A stretch of DNA of 64,000 nt from Patiria pectinifera (Eukaryota; Echinodermata; Asteroidea; Valvatida; Asterinidae): assembly GCA_029964075.1 (NCBI GenBank), contig CM057135.1, positions 22,346,863 through 22,410,862 of the forward strand. Direction: 5' to 3'. Shown here piece by piece: positions 45,030 to 57,700 of the stretch. Position numbers and translations under genes: made by a program. Under the pieces are notes generated by a model that saw nothing but the letters and a program-made list of their open reading frames with translations, did no database searches and had not been told where the DNA came from. Each line of letters begins with the position of its first letter. Positions within the stretch are counted from its first letter, which is position 1.

Positions 45030-45293
45030 GTGCCTTGTATTAGAAGATGAAGAGTGGGCCTGGGGTTTCATGGGGTGTTGGTGGGGAGTCAGTGCATGCT
45101 CGTCTCAACATCATTCGCTATAACATCAGAGGATTGACGGAAGCAACAAGCATCCTGAAAGCAGTTATTGAGACGCACTGGATCCAGACAAGTCCTGCAG
45201 CTAGAAAAGAGCATTAGCAACATGAAAAGGGGGGGGGGGATACAGCTCAGCAAAACAAAAATCTAACCAATATTACGAAAATAACATCATGTC

Positions 45294-45943
45294 GTCACCA
45301 TTTTCACGAAGAGCCACATATGTCAAAAATTACCAATTTTTCGATTTTGATTTTTTTTCAATATTTTGCTTTAAAAAATGTACTTAACCATTTTGACATG
45401 TTTCTGTAAGCAAAACATCAATAATTTCCAAGTTACATTAATGTTGCAAGGGGCCAAAATCTCAATAAATGAATTTTGCGTTTTCACGAAGAGCCACATT
45501 CATTTTGGCCCTTTGAACGCGTACAAAACCCATTGCATGGAAATACGTAAAAGTAGGTCAAACGAGATTTGCGTTTTCAAGAAGAGCCACATACATGTAT
45601 CTTTGTTACATTTTCAGCTGCGCGCGCGTACTCACGCGCGCCTATGGAAATACACATTGAACAGAAAGGGCCAATATGTCGGAAACCTGAATTTGCAATT
45701 TCACGAAGAGCCACATATCTTTACTAATTAATTTTTACTAATTAACTGCTGAATTAAGTCTTATTACTCGGTTCATGTTAAAATTCAGCTCACACAAAAT
45801 AGTGTGATGGTTTCCTTGCTTCACAAAGTTGTTGCAAGTGGTATTTTGTGCAGTTTTAAAATATGAGAAACTTCTTTTGCGATTATCTCGAAAACACTTT
45901 TTCTTCAAAATCGACATATGTGGCTCTTCGTGAAAACGGTGAC
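45294..45943. mobile_element. 650-bp TIR element, TTTTCACGAAG family, member 1
   Basis: The ends are GTCACCATTTTCACGAAGAG continuing CCACATATGTC, and its mirror with one change. TTTTCACGAAGAGCCACAT or a close variant occurs five times in total (about 45302, 45480, 45573, 45700 and, inverted, 45917). GTC flanks both sides, a possible 3-bp duplication. No transposase. The open frame at 45378-45731 spans the repeats and is not protein-like. Confidence 0.82.
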
Positions 45944-46659
45944 GTCACCATTTATTGATGCTTAAAATGTGACGAGTGAAATTCTCCAAGATCTTGAAGG
46001 TATAATAAAGCATGTTTACAGCTATGTTTACAACACTCAACAGCTTACATGATCTGGAAGTATACACAGTTTGAATAAATTAAGCTTTTTGTACGTTTTT
46101 CATAAACAAATAACATGCCGTGAATGATGTACCAGAAACAAAATACACAATGGATGGCATAGAAAAATCATGGTGTCCAAGCAGTACGGTACATGTAGCA
46201 TGCCGCTAGATTAGATGGCCCGATAAGACATAGGCAAGAAGACATCATTGTTGTTAGCTGGCATTAAGTTACTATTAATACGCACATTATACGCATTTTT
46301 TTGTGGGTTTTTATAGCCAATTTCGACGAACCCGTATGATTTTTTTTTTAAAAATGCTCGTATGAAGGCTGATAGAGATCGTCCTACAGTTCTAATATTC
46401 GTATATCCTATTTCAGTAGGTCACAGAAAACTGAAGTTTTTCTGAATTTTTTTTCGAGGTCAAAAACTGCCCAAAAACTAAGATTTTCTGTTCATGTATC
46501 TTATTGAAAGTCATATTTTCGGCTCCAAAAACAGCTGAATTGTGTGTCTACATCAGTACTTTGATTCTCAAAAATATTCATTACTGTAACCACTCCCCTT
46601 GACCTCATCTGCGCGTTAAAGAAACCACCGTTTGTGACGTAACGGACAGTGTTTATTCA

Positions 46660-46740
46660 GGTTGCGTTCGATTAGCTTCCCGTGTATACACGGAGGGTAC
46701 GCCTGCGGAAGCCACGAAACGAGACTAATCGAACACCGCC
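46660..46740. mobile_element. small inverted-repeat element
   Basis: GTTCGATTAG faces CTAATCGAAC across about 50 bases (GGTTGCGTTCGATTAG against GGCGGTGTTCGATTAG in reverse). Very short, GC-richer than its flanks. Unclassified. Confidence 0.6.
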
Positions 46741-46839
46741 GGGTTTTTTTCCTAGGCATGCTGGGTAAATAGAAGGTCAAAGGTTGTTGGGCGGGAACTT
46801 TAAAGAGTGTGAAATGTTAACACGTCGTCTGCTTATCGG

Positions 46840-47120
46840 GAAAATGGAGAGGCATCGATCGAAATTATTTAGCTGCATCATAGAGTAAACGAATTTGCTC
46901 AAAATTATCAATACGTATGAAAATAACGACCAGGTAACGGTAAATTTAATGACAAATTGTTGGGACTGCCCAAAAATTAAGGAGTTCGTCGAGTACATAG
47001 TCCCGCAGTACGAACCAATGGACTTCAACACTCATTTTCGGCTTTAAAAACTACATTTGAGCTTCTCATTCAACAACTTGGACCTTGTCCAGAGTTTAGG
47101 CCAAGACAAATCCCCTGAAA
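46840..47120 (+). pseudogene. fragment of a Harbinger-type transposase N-terminus
   Basis: One frame encodes CPKIKEFVEYIVPQYEPMDF followed by NTHFR, and a shifted frame TTFELLIQQLGPCPEFRPRQ. Together these resemble the helix-rich N-terminal part of PIF/Harbinger transposases (V-P....F..HFR.S..TFE.L...LGP). A frame shift and stop separate them and nothing of the catalytic domain follows. This is a different family from copies 1 and 2. Confidence 0.45.
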
Positions 47121-47637
47121 TCCACATACATTATTACAAAGTCGGTATTGGTTCTCATGCTGAACCTGAACCTGAAAACGGTAGGGCAGTGTTGTATAAT
47201 ATTTGTCACGTCGATGGCCCTTTCCAACAACATGTTTGATTCAACCGAATGATAAATGTTTATTTACAGTTATTTACCCAATGTCTGTTTGCTGACTCGA
47301 TTTGGATTAAAATGTGTCCAGTTGTTGTCTATTGTTGATATATTGTTACTTGTATAATAATGCAAAGTAGTTTGAAATAAAAAAAAATGCATTAATAGTT
47401 TATATTTTGATTGTTTCCGTTTGTTTCTATAATTGCAAATTTTTTTTTAATTAAAAAGATTTTTTTGGTTAATAATTGTAAATATTCGTGTTTACTTATT
47501 TTAACTTTAATAAACAAGGTTTTTTTTATTTGTAAATATTTGACATTGTTTAATTTACATGGAAAAATAAAATATTTTTTATGTGCTCACTTTGAATAAA
47601 AGAAAAGGAAAGGAAAAAAAAGAATGTTTCACAGGTC

Positions 47638-48288
47638 GTCACCGACACCAGGAAGTAACACCCATCTACATACCAGTAAAAACTAGCAATCGGAGAAAAC
47701 GGCAACTAAAGTTAAACGCCTTCTAAAACAACACTTTGCGTCAAGACGACAGAGTATTTTCAGTTGGGTTTCTCGTTGTGGACACTTGATGAATGAATTT
47801 ATTAAATCAGCTGTTTTTCACTCGTTTGTGTATTAAATAAACAAGAAATAAGAGAAAAAAGACGAGTGTTAGTTCGTGAAACCGAAAAAGCTGCGAAACT
47901 GTAAATTTTCGGTTTTCACGAAGAAACACTCTTCAATGTATTTAACACGAGGAAAGTGCAACTTCAGGTCAGCGCGCGCGCTCATACAACTTGTTACAAG
48001 AAGAGTGTTACTTCGTGAAAACGTTTTTGCTCACTTATGAGCAGAGTGCGCGCCATGCATTGCAATGGAAAATGGAACTCGAGTGTTACTTCGTGAAAAC
48101 GAAAATTTTCACTTTTGCGCAAAAGTTGCCATGGATACTTAGCGTAATTATTAAAGTAAAGTTCTTGAAGCTTTGAAACTTCGTGCAATGGTAGGCCTTG
48201 ATGAAAAATGTTTAAAAATCCAAAAAACTGAAAATCGAAAAAAAATATGCTTTAACACGGTAGAGTGTTACTTCGTGGTGTCGGTGAC
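47638..48288. mobile_element. 651-bp TIR element, TTTTCACGAAG family, member 2
   Basis: The ends are GTCACCGACACCAGGAAGTAACAC and, at the right, GTGTTACTTCGTGGTGTCGGTGAC. GTGTTACTTCGTGAAAACG and variants recur about five times (inverted near 47917; direct near 48005, 48082 and 48263, with weaker ones). It shares GTCACC ends, length and the GTTTTCACGAAG core with the element at 45294, but otherwise differs in sequence. Target duplication is unclear. Confidence 0.8.
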
Positions 48289-48582
48289 GAGGTGTTTGAA
48301 ATGATGACTTCATTGTTAATAATATTACAGGGGGGAAAAACATATCAGATAGTCATTTTCAACTTCTGCTCCAATGAGACAAGATCATGGATAAAAAAGT
48401 AAAAAAAAAAAAAATCCATTAATAGTTTTTATTTTGAATGTTTCCGTTTGTTTCTATAATTGCACATTTTTTTGCTGGTCTGGGCAGTCAAAGATGTCCG
48501 GGGTACATCTGCTTGGCCAGGTGAACAATCTGGGATCTGTCTCTGGGGTTCTTAAACAGAACGATGTAATGACAGTTTAGAC

Positions 48583-49096
48583 CAACCTCGTCCCCAGGGT
48601 GTCGAGCAGTACGCGCCCACCACTACCTGCTCTCTTACCCTGGTATTGGATCATTTGCATGTGCAAGATTTTTGCAGACGTATGCAAATGAGGAACAGTC
48701 TGGTGCCTGGATATGCGTTACACATTAGCGTTTGTTTTTGTATGCGGTGTCTGGGGTAAAAACAGAGTCGATTCGTAGCAGCGCGAGCACGGCGTGAGTT
48801 ACGAAAACACGATTTTTGAAATCAAACTGTTACGATCTTATCAAGACAACATGCAGTATCATAGTTCATATTAATATGAGCAAATTGGAAAGGAAATTAG
48901 TATTTTTGAGAAGGCGTGGACGAATGATCGCGAAAACACGTACTGCACGTTGTGAATATATAGCACCAAGTACATGATAAAAATCCATTACTAGCCAATT
49001 GCAGTATCCAATCAGGATACAGGAAGAAAGTTTCCTATCCAGGGTTTACTATTGGAAACGCGGTTGGAAATAAAGTAAGCACTGGGGACGAGGTTG
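48583..49096. mobile_element. Mutator-like miniature element, copy 2, 9-bp TSD
   Basis: The ends are CAACCTCGTCCCCAGGGTGTC and, inverted, CAACCTCGTCCCCAGTGC. AGTTTAGAC is duplicated exactly at 48574-48582 and 49097-49105. It shares both outer arms with the 95-bp copy at 20195 ('gtcgagcag.acgcgcccacca', 'ggttggaaataaagtaagca') but has about 420 extra internal bases, so copy 1 is an internal deletion derivative. Confidence 0.93.
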
Positions 49097-49105
49097 AGTT
49101 TAGAC

Positions 49106-49612
49106 TGATTGTAACTGATGACGGTACTTCGTTATAGCGCCCTCAAGCGACCAGACGTTTCACCACACATAAGTTCATCACGCGTTGTGTCTCAGAATTA
49201 CAGTCAATAAATGCAGTCAAATTTGAAGACACAGAGGCATGGAGGTAATATAAATTGTACCTTTTATGATTGTTCAAATGTTTAATAGAAATATAAGATT
49301 AAGTTTTAATTCATTGTAAGGCCAAACTTTGCTATAAGAAATGAAACTTAAACACAATAATCGTACATCCTGCCGAATGTTTATTGTAGCGATGTACATG
49401 TACTTAACTGCGGTTCCTTTTGTGTTTTTCAATATAGTTTTCACGGAGTGAGTTACAACATGGAGATAATTATAACATGGAGTAAGTTATAACATGGAGG
49501 ATTAAAGGAGCACCTAAAAATAAACACTTGACACTTCAGTGAAATACATGTACTGTGAGTCTACAAGTTACTTGCGATCTGAGATACAGCGACACTGATG
49601 GTTCTGCTCTCT
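49106..49612. other. no recognised gene
   Basis: Unassigned. 'gagttacaacatggag' style repeats occur three times at 49447-49500. Confidence 0.3.
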
Positions 49613-49795
49613 TTAGACTGGTGAAACAGGTTTTGCACGATGTAAATCACTGACAGGTTGCAATCCTTGGGTAAACAGTTTCGTAGCTTGAGGATCTTTA
49701 CCACATACCTGCATTAAATCGTCCAGAACCACTAGATTTCGTTGTTTCGGGTCAATGCAGTAACAATACACAATAGCTAAAAATAGTAACACCAC
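49613..49795 (-). mobile_element. fragment of a virus-like element ATPase (fossil)
   Basis: The minus-strand frame contains QRNLVVLDDLMQVCGKD and KLFTQG. From memory this resembles the Walker-B region (LLVLDDLM....D....LFT.G) of a high-copy ATPase-like protein found with large virus-like transposons of invertebrates. It is a short broken remnant. No other part of such an element is visible nearby. Identity is tentative. Confidence 0.3.
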
Positions 49796-49799
49796 GAAG

Positions 49800-52548
49800 T
49801 CAGAATTATGATGTATGTAGCTGACTAGAAATAAGTTCTATAATTGTTCCAATAAAAATTGGAAAGAGTGTCAGTGTTTGGGAAAACAGAAACCACTTCT
49901 TATAGTACGGTATTTGAACAAAACTACTGGTAAAGAATGTTGCAACCTGATGCTATTTCATCAGTTGTGTACGACTGGACTACAAAGTACAAAGTAAGCT
50001 TTATGGAGGAATTTTTTAAAGCATTTCCTAACGAAATTGGACATGTTTTTCAGTCCCAGATTCATGTCTTATCATCATTTTGGCTATGATCGACCTTCAT
50101 TTTTTAAATTAAGATGATGAAAACCATGTAAAAAGAAACATGATTGTACAGCAGACCATGAACAGACTAAGTTTTTAAGTAGCTTGGGTAATCCTTACTT
50201 TTAGGAAACATCTTGTACGAGTTCTGCATAAAACTGACTTTTGCAGATGGCTGTCCAGTATCAAAGTGACTTTTGCAGGCTAAAGAAATCTTCTTTCTCC
50301 AAACAAGCTCATGTTAATTGAAATTTTAAAAGCACTTTCAAAGAAAATGTGACTTTCCTACCTTTTTGCAGTTTGCCATCTTGCTTTATAATATATTTTG
50401 TTTGTCAATGTCGTAATGGTCGTCTTTAGCCCCTCATATATCGAAGCCCTGTTGCCGTATTCACAGAACGACTTGAGTCATAAAAAAGCAGGCACCCCAC
50501 TTAAACATGCGACTTAGAGTAGTTTTACAATTGAAGCAGTATTCAAAAAGAATTTTCATTTAGCGCCCAACTTATTTTCATGACTCAAATCTAAGTGCGG
50601 TCAGACCTGTCCTAAGCCAAGTTCAGTGGGATACTAGGTTGTCAGGAGGTTGGAATTTTTTTGGCACAAAATTGGAATTTCTAGGGGTAGAGGGAAATAT
50701 CGTTAATAACGAATGATAGTAAAAGAAAAGCCAAGTTTAAATTAATGTGTGGCATTCCGGAGATTGTATTTCGTCGACATTTTGACAGTCATTTTCGAAC
50801 GATTTGTTGATTTTATGCGGGCGGCACGGGTACAATTGAAGAAACGAATGTAATGGCATGCACAGTCCTAACACATGACTGCCGAAAGACTAATAATTGA
50901 AATTAACTGTCTTACCTTCCAGCGCGTATGGCATAAATCATCATGAAAATTTGTTTCATACTCGATAGTAAATAAGATGAACAATAAGCACTTTGACGGT
51001 TATATGCGCCATCTTGTTCGCGGGGCAAATGCGCCCCGTGCGGCATGCTTGAAATGTTCGCGCAAAGCTAGCCCAGGTGTTCGCAACACTGATTTTCAGG
51101 AAAAAAAGCTCATGCAAATCTTCTGAAATTATCTCTAAAATATCTGCTTACTGAGTCGGAACAATTCACCCCCATCAGCACATCAGCAGCAACTTACGTA
51201 GCGACGGCTGCAGTACGTCCGCACCGCTTTGTTGACTCGTAAGGAATGAATAATGAATGATTTACGTGTAGTTCAGAACGGAAGTTAGGGGCACTGCACG
51301 AGCGCAGTGCTGACAAATATCAAGACCCGTTCCCTGTATCTGTCATTCACTTTTGACCGTTCTTCGTTCGGCCCACTTTTAAGGAACGAACAAATCACTG
51401 TCTTTGCGTCTTCCTTGCCCCCATCCCCTCAAATACATTTACGTAGGCATATATTTTTCATGAGGATATACTGTAATCTGGTGTTGGAAACGATCAAACA
51501 ACATTAAAGATCGAAAATATCAGATATCAAACATCTTGGATGACCGATAAGTGGCTGCATAGTGATTTGGTTTCAGCAGGTTGATATAGGCAAGGGCACA
51601 TAGGCCCCCGGGGCTGTTTGGTTAGTTGAGTTTTCTGTATTCATTGCATAGCGAGCTTGAAATAATATGTAGGCCTAGTTGTTTAACTTTTATACAGTAA
51701 TTTTGAACAGACTATCGGTGAATTATTAATTTGAGTTTTTGACTTCCGATGCCATTTTTATTTTAAAAGCGCTAATCTCATTTTTTTTGTACAAACCAAA
51801 CTTTTTTACAATCTTATCTTATTCTAACCACATAAATTATTATTGCATTATGCATGTATTATCAAAGTATAAATATAAAGTATTTATTTACATTTTTATT
51901 TACATGTTCTACAATGGTGATATGTCAGTGATATGATGATAAAATGCAAAACATTTAAACCAAACCGACAGGCTGAGTAAAACGAACAGCACTTAAAATG
52001 TATTACAATAAAAATTTATGATGAGCTTACTATAAAAAGATTACATACAAATTACAATACACGTACGAAAAACAAGAACTAAAAAAAGGCGACTAAAATA
52101 AAGGGAAAAAATACACCCAACAAGAAAAGTTGGCTTTAGCACTCATTCAATAAAAAAATACAGTGGACGTAAAAAAAATAGGCGACACAATAAGAGACAA
52201 TATGCCACAATAAAAACCAAAAGGCCATGGAAATGCTAGACATGAAAGAAAGGAGGAATGGCAGGGAAAAATTCATGTAGGAAAAGACAACAACAACAGT
52301 TTTCATAAGCACTAATTATATCTCCTATTGTTTCTAAATTATAATTTACAATTTAATTTTGAGGTTGTGGTAATAAAGACATTTATTTAAAAATGCTGAC
52401 TTACAGTCATTGCTAAAATTACATACAAGAAAATCAGAATTGTTTGCAGCCCGTACCGCATCTTTTCCTTCTGTTGAAGATAGGATAAACACAATCTTTC
52501 AAATAGGTCTAGATTATTTCTACTTTCAATTTCTTATCCTTTGCCTAG
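49800..52548. other. no recognised gene
   Basis: Mostly A+T-rich, with a CpG-rich patch near 51010-51080. Short frames are unsupported. The region before 52549 ends in a splice acceptor for the gene that follows. Confidence 0.35.
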
Positions 52549-53321
52549 ATCATGGATGCAGATACTGAAAGAGAGTTTGAAGATTTCTTAAAGATGACAA
52601 AAAAGAGCTGGTGGACTGCTTATCAGCTAGGAAATGCTGCACCACAGGCTAAACAGGTTCTCGTTGCAAGGGATTTTGTTGCAAAGGAGAACAAGGAACC
52701 CGTCAAGGCGTCTGACGAAGCACACCAAAAAACCTGCCACGCCAATACGGAGTAAACTTAAGGGGGCTTCCAGATCCCCTGAGCATCCCTGAAGACAGGT
52801 GGTCTGAAGACGTCAGCAAGTGGCCTGTAATCGACCTGGGCAAGATTTTCCAATATATTTTGGAAACAAAAGATTTTAACATAGATTACGTCGGCAAGTA
52901 CAAAACCCACAAGGCATACTCGTACTTTGCAAGCAAGTTTGGTGGGCCAGTAAAATGGGCGGCAGTTGAGGATGACTTTAGTTTCCTCAAGTGTTCAGTC
53001 ACTCCATCACAGAGCGTCAGGGCTGAATCCCACCAGGTATGGGTACTTGCCAACCATGATGGCACCCTACTGTCCTCGTGGTGCTCCTACATCGCAGGTT
53101 ATGGGAAGACCTGCAACCATGTGATTGCAGTTCTCTATAAGGTGGAGTTTGCAGTGACAAATTCTCTGAATACACCTTCGGGCACAGAGAGTAGCTGCCA
53201 ATGGAATAACTCCACTCAGCAAACCATCGAACCCCCCAAAAAAATCGAAGACATGGATTTCCGAACCGACACATGCAGTATGAATGGAAAGAAAACGTCA
53301 GTATCGGGAGATCAAGTGTAG
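52549..53321 (+). pseudogene. SWIM-domain protein of the YqaJ-recombinase type, truncated
   Basis: Downstream of TCCTTTGCCTAG the frame starts MDADTEREFEDFLKMTKKSW. A one-base loss in an A-run near 52727 moves the frame; the downstream frame then reads NLPRQYGVNLRGLPDPLSIP, YKTHKAYSYFASKFGGP and VWVLANHDGTLLSSWCSYIA, with the SWIM zinc-binding pattern C-Y-I-A-G-Y-G-K-T-C-N-H-V-I-A near 53085-53130. It ends after WNNSTQQTIEPPKKIEDMDF with TAG at 53319. Many invertebrate multi-copy proteins have this arrangement before a YqaJ nuclease domain, some within ISL2EU/Harbinger-type transposons. The nuclease part is absent here. An open frame at 53441-53638 follows but is not recognised. Confidence 0.7.
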
Positions 53322-53666
53322 CGGCCAAACTAAGATAGATTTCTTATTTTTGTTTTGCCAAGTGAGGGCGCTGTTGCGGAAAAACGGCAGTTAAGCAAAA
53401 TGCAACATGGCTTCATCTCGATCACGATAGAGTTTGCAACTTGTGTAATTCTTCACCCAAAGCATTGGTGGCCAAGTTGAAATTGAGATTGGAAGAAGAG
53501 GAGCTAAATTTGACCACAGAACTGGACATTCATTGTTCAGGACAAGGAAAGAGTTTGAACAGTTTTGAATTAAATGCTGTTTCAATTAGGGTTTCAAATT
53601 CATTTAAGCAGTTGATAATGAAACTGTGTCCATTGTAGCACAACCCAATAACCAGTCACGCTTGCA

Positions 53667-54013
53667 CTGTAAACCATGTGTTTAGGTTTAGAACACCTAA
53701 ATAAACACTAATCTGTGACAGTTTTTAAAAATGTGACCCAGTTTATCCAATGAACATGTTTAATTTGAAAATATATTTGGTGTTTAAAATCAGCACACTG
53801 ACGGTGTTTAATCTTTAAACGGAACAGTGTTTAAAATATATACATCAAAGGCGTTTAACATTTCAATACTACTGACGTTTAAAAAGTAAACACACAGTCA
53901 AAAAGAAAACACGTCAATCTGTTGTTATTTTAAACATGTGACCCGTTTATTGCCTGTGTCAGATTTTAAACATGTGACGCCATTTATATATTGACGTGTT
54001 TATATTCACAGTG
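53667..54013. mobile_element. miniature element with GTGTTTAA repeats, copy 1
   Basis: The ends are CACTGTAAACCATGTGTTTAG and, inverted, CACTGTGAATATAAACACGTC. GTGTTTAA, ACGTTTAAA and similar motifs recur about fifteen times. Non-coding. The sequence from 54014 to 54761 is A+T-rich, without a gene, and probably holds the 3' untranslated part of the next gene. Confidence 0.65.
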
Positions 54014-54761
54014 TGTGTTTAGTTTTCGAACAGTATTCAAAATTGCAAGTAAAACTTCAGTCACAATATTAACAACATTGAAATAAACGCATTTAGGGCA
54101 CTTCACAAAGCTGTCTTGTTTTCACCTACAGGATTGTGGTGAAAGGCCTATTGCGTTTTATCGAATCATGAAAATAGACACAATAAAATAATAAATGTAA
54201 TTTATGGTCACCCCTAGAGAATATTTTACATCACGACAGCAAAAATAATGTGACATTTATGTGAATATACTGCCATGCCTTATCAGCATGTTTCCAACAA
54301 TCCTATTTTTAAGACGCCAACATTTCAGGCCAATTACAACTTTTACAAGTATCAAAACAAAGAAACAAAAATATTAACAAACACAAAAGGGTGAATATAA
54401 TGTAAAAAGGGCTAAAAACAATTAATTTCCTATTCAATGAGAGTTAGAAGTAAAACTGCAAATGAATTATACTTATTTTTCAAAACCTATGAAGGTTTTC
54501 GGTATAGTTTGTAGTGGTCAAATAAGTATTGATCTTTAGCTGAGATTTCAACACAAATACCTTGCAGTGAACTGCATGAATTTGCTGGAATCTGCCCAGA
54601 ATATTTTTCTCTGATTATGATTTTGTGAAAAGAACTCAAAGCATGTGAAAATACCTTGAATAATCCAAATCAAAGGCATAGTACCCCGATGATAGGATGG
54701 AGAAGAAGCGCATCATTGTACGTTGTAGTTTGAGATTTTCTTGATGGTGTCTGCACATATA

Positions 54762-57700
54762 TTATGTAAACTGTCGTTTAGATGCTGATAGTCTGTCTGG
54801 TTCAGCAGCATTCTGTGGACATAAACAAGATTTCTGAGTGAGCCATACAAAAACTGATCAACTTTGAAAGTGAAACCATGCTCGCAGTAAAAACAATAAT
54901 GGAGAAAAATAACAGTCATTAAATAAAGTTTACTCAAGGAAGAATAATTATTAAAACTGATTACAAAATTGGGTTCAAAGGTAAGTTGCACAATTGTCAG
55001 CCTTTTTGGGACCCACGTCAATATTAACCTATGTTATCCAAGGTAATGTGCACAAAGACTGTAAAGTTACAGTTTGCACTTGATCATGGATCAAAAATTT
55101 AAAAAAAATCTGAAGTAATTTAGGCAAGCTTTTCACAGTATCGTACATAACTTTGCAGTCATGTAGGTAAATTACGGAGACTTTGTATTTAAAATTGTAT
55201 TTTAAACCTGACTTGACTTTAGGTCACCTACAATGTTATGCTTTTTCATTTCAGGATGTTTTACCACCAGAGTAAATTTACAGTGGAAGTTGAAAGGTTC
55301 TTTTACAAGATAGAATCTCAGTCAAACATCATCATTCAATGAAATTGAAGATTTGAATAATATATTTTACAATACAAAAATACCTCATGAATAGTTAGCA
55401 CTCTCCTCGTCTTTGTATCCTCGCCACGTTTAAACTTGGTGTTCTGCTGGACGTACATGCATGCAGTTACATCGAGCATCTGCAGAGGACCCTATATTCA
55501 AAACATAAACACATGTTCTGTAAAACGAACGTTTTTGAATCACGCACTGCGGGTTTTTCAAAAGTTGTATACACAGCTGATCTAAACAATCACTCACTGC
55601 CAAAGCCAAATGACGATCAATGCCAAAAGACACTTAGCCTACCTCATATTATAAGTCAATAGCTTCCTTCATCTGCATGCAAGGGATTAGACACACCCTG
55701 AAAATATACAGACAAAAAAAATATTAAAACAATATACGCCCATATCATCATGTGAAATGGAAATTATGGTTAAAAAAATCCATTTCACTGAATGTTTCTA
55801 AGATTACAAACATTTTGACACGGCGTGTTTGCAATTGCAATTCGCACCATAGGCTATACGCCATTAAGGAGGTCTGCTCAAATGATTAGATTTAAGGGCG
55901 CAAAGAACAACCCAAGACAAACAGACAAAATCAAAACACCAGCAGTAGTCAAATTATGTTTGGTTTCATGAACTTGTTACAAATTATTTGTTTGCAAAAT
56001 CAATTACGATAGTTTTGGATCTGAATCTCAATCTAATTCACAAAACAAGTGTTACAAAAAGCATACTTTGATTCAACTTCCAGCTCTATAAATACGTTGC
56101 CAATGATAAATTGTAATCACAAAGTTTGTATTTCTAAGTAAAGTTGTCCCGGTTCCTAAGATTTCCAGGTTCTAATAATTTAATCAGGTTCCCAGTTCAC
56201 AGGTTCCTAATATTGTAATAAGGTTCCCAGTTCACAGGTTCCTAATATTTTAATATTTTAATCAGGTTCTCCGAAGTTCCCCGAACGCCCAGCTGTGTTG
56301 TGAACTGGGCATCCATATTGCACCTGACATGAAACAGTCGTATTGCAATAAATCAATGTGACACACGGTGAAAATCACCCCTTTCGTCAACATGAAATAA
56401 ACTAAAACCTAGCCCAGCGGTAGCAGAGAACTTGCATTGTGACATTAGGAAATTAAAGAATTACAAATTTCGCTCATTTGAAACTTATAATGTTGGTTTT
56501 CAAGCACAAATTTATGCACACGATAATCACACTTTGGTGTGCGGGCAGAAAAGGGCTGATCGCGTGTTCACGGCACTGAGTGCGCGTTTGTATACATTTT
56601 TCTGGGCTGCGTGCCAATTGTATGGTGCCTCGTAAAAGACGTCTCATTACATTAAGTATACACTCAATATGCACCATCCCCATAATGTGGCTCAAATACA
56701 GAACTTCCTTCATAAATATTGTGAACTGCACAGCAGTTATACTTTATAACAGCATCGTCATCCAAGAAAAGGAATATGAGGAAATCAAAATCAGGGTTCT
56801 TTTTCCCAATATTCATGTTTTATCACACGATCCCTTGGCCAATACCCTCTAATCCATCTCAATCATATTTTTAATCTATCATCCTGTATATCGGGATTAA
56901 TTAAATCAAACAACACAAAAGATAAAACTTACCACCTGTGTGGAAGCTTCCAGAACTGGTTCAAACTACAACCGTCGGACTGCATGCACAGAATACGTTG
57001 CATCTGAGTACTCTTGCTGACTTGGCAATATGCATACCAAACTTGACCTCTAGCCTAGGTCATAACCAACTGTTAATAGCTTTTGTAAGACTACATGTAC
57101 ATGTACGTATATTGTTTTATTACCCGATGCAAATGTTGTTACCACGAAGAGGATGCTAATTCTCGCCATTCCATTCTTTTATAAGTGTGGCCAGATTATT
57201 GTCAGAAAAAAATGGCGGTTTGACTTTGTGCCGCGTTATTAACTGGCCCGATTATGCCAGCGCGCAATCAGATTTAATCCTATTGGTTAAGACTTAACAT
57301 CACGTGGTCATATTTAAACATCGTGACGTGTACCGTGTGTATTAGTTTTGAACACAAACAGCTAAAATAATAACCTGAGTTATTATTAGTGTCCTAATTA
57401 GTTAATACACTTTTTAAAACAAAGTGGTACTTGTTGGGAATAAACAAAATGCTAACAACTGAAATTGAACAGTTAATACATTTTCTAAAACCGATCTCAT
57501 AATAAACACCCAATAGAACTTTGACATTAAACATTTAATGTTTTGTTTAAAAACACAAGATGTGTTTAATTTTGTCACACAGTGTTTTAATCTAAAACAC
57601 TGCGTTTATTGCTTAAACGTGTCACACGTTCTCGCGTTTTACAGTGCTGCATCGCACAGAAGACGTTGATTTAACAATGATTTGACTGACTTGCTTAATT

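Noticed and set aside
56933-57003. Extra coding exon of the five-exon gene (MQRILCMQSDGCSLNQFWKL)
   Set aside because: Splice signals are good, but its phase does not join the exons on either side. Kept only as a possible alternative exon.
53667-57646. A single 4-kb transposon bounded by CACTGTAAA ends
   Set aside because: Copy 1 has its own right end at 54013 and the interval contains exons of a host gene, so two separate small elements explain it better.
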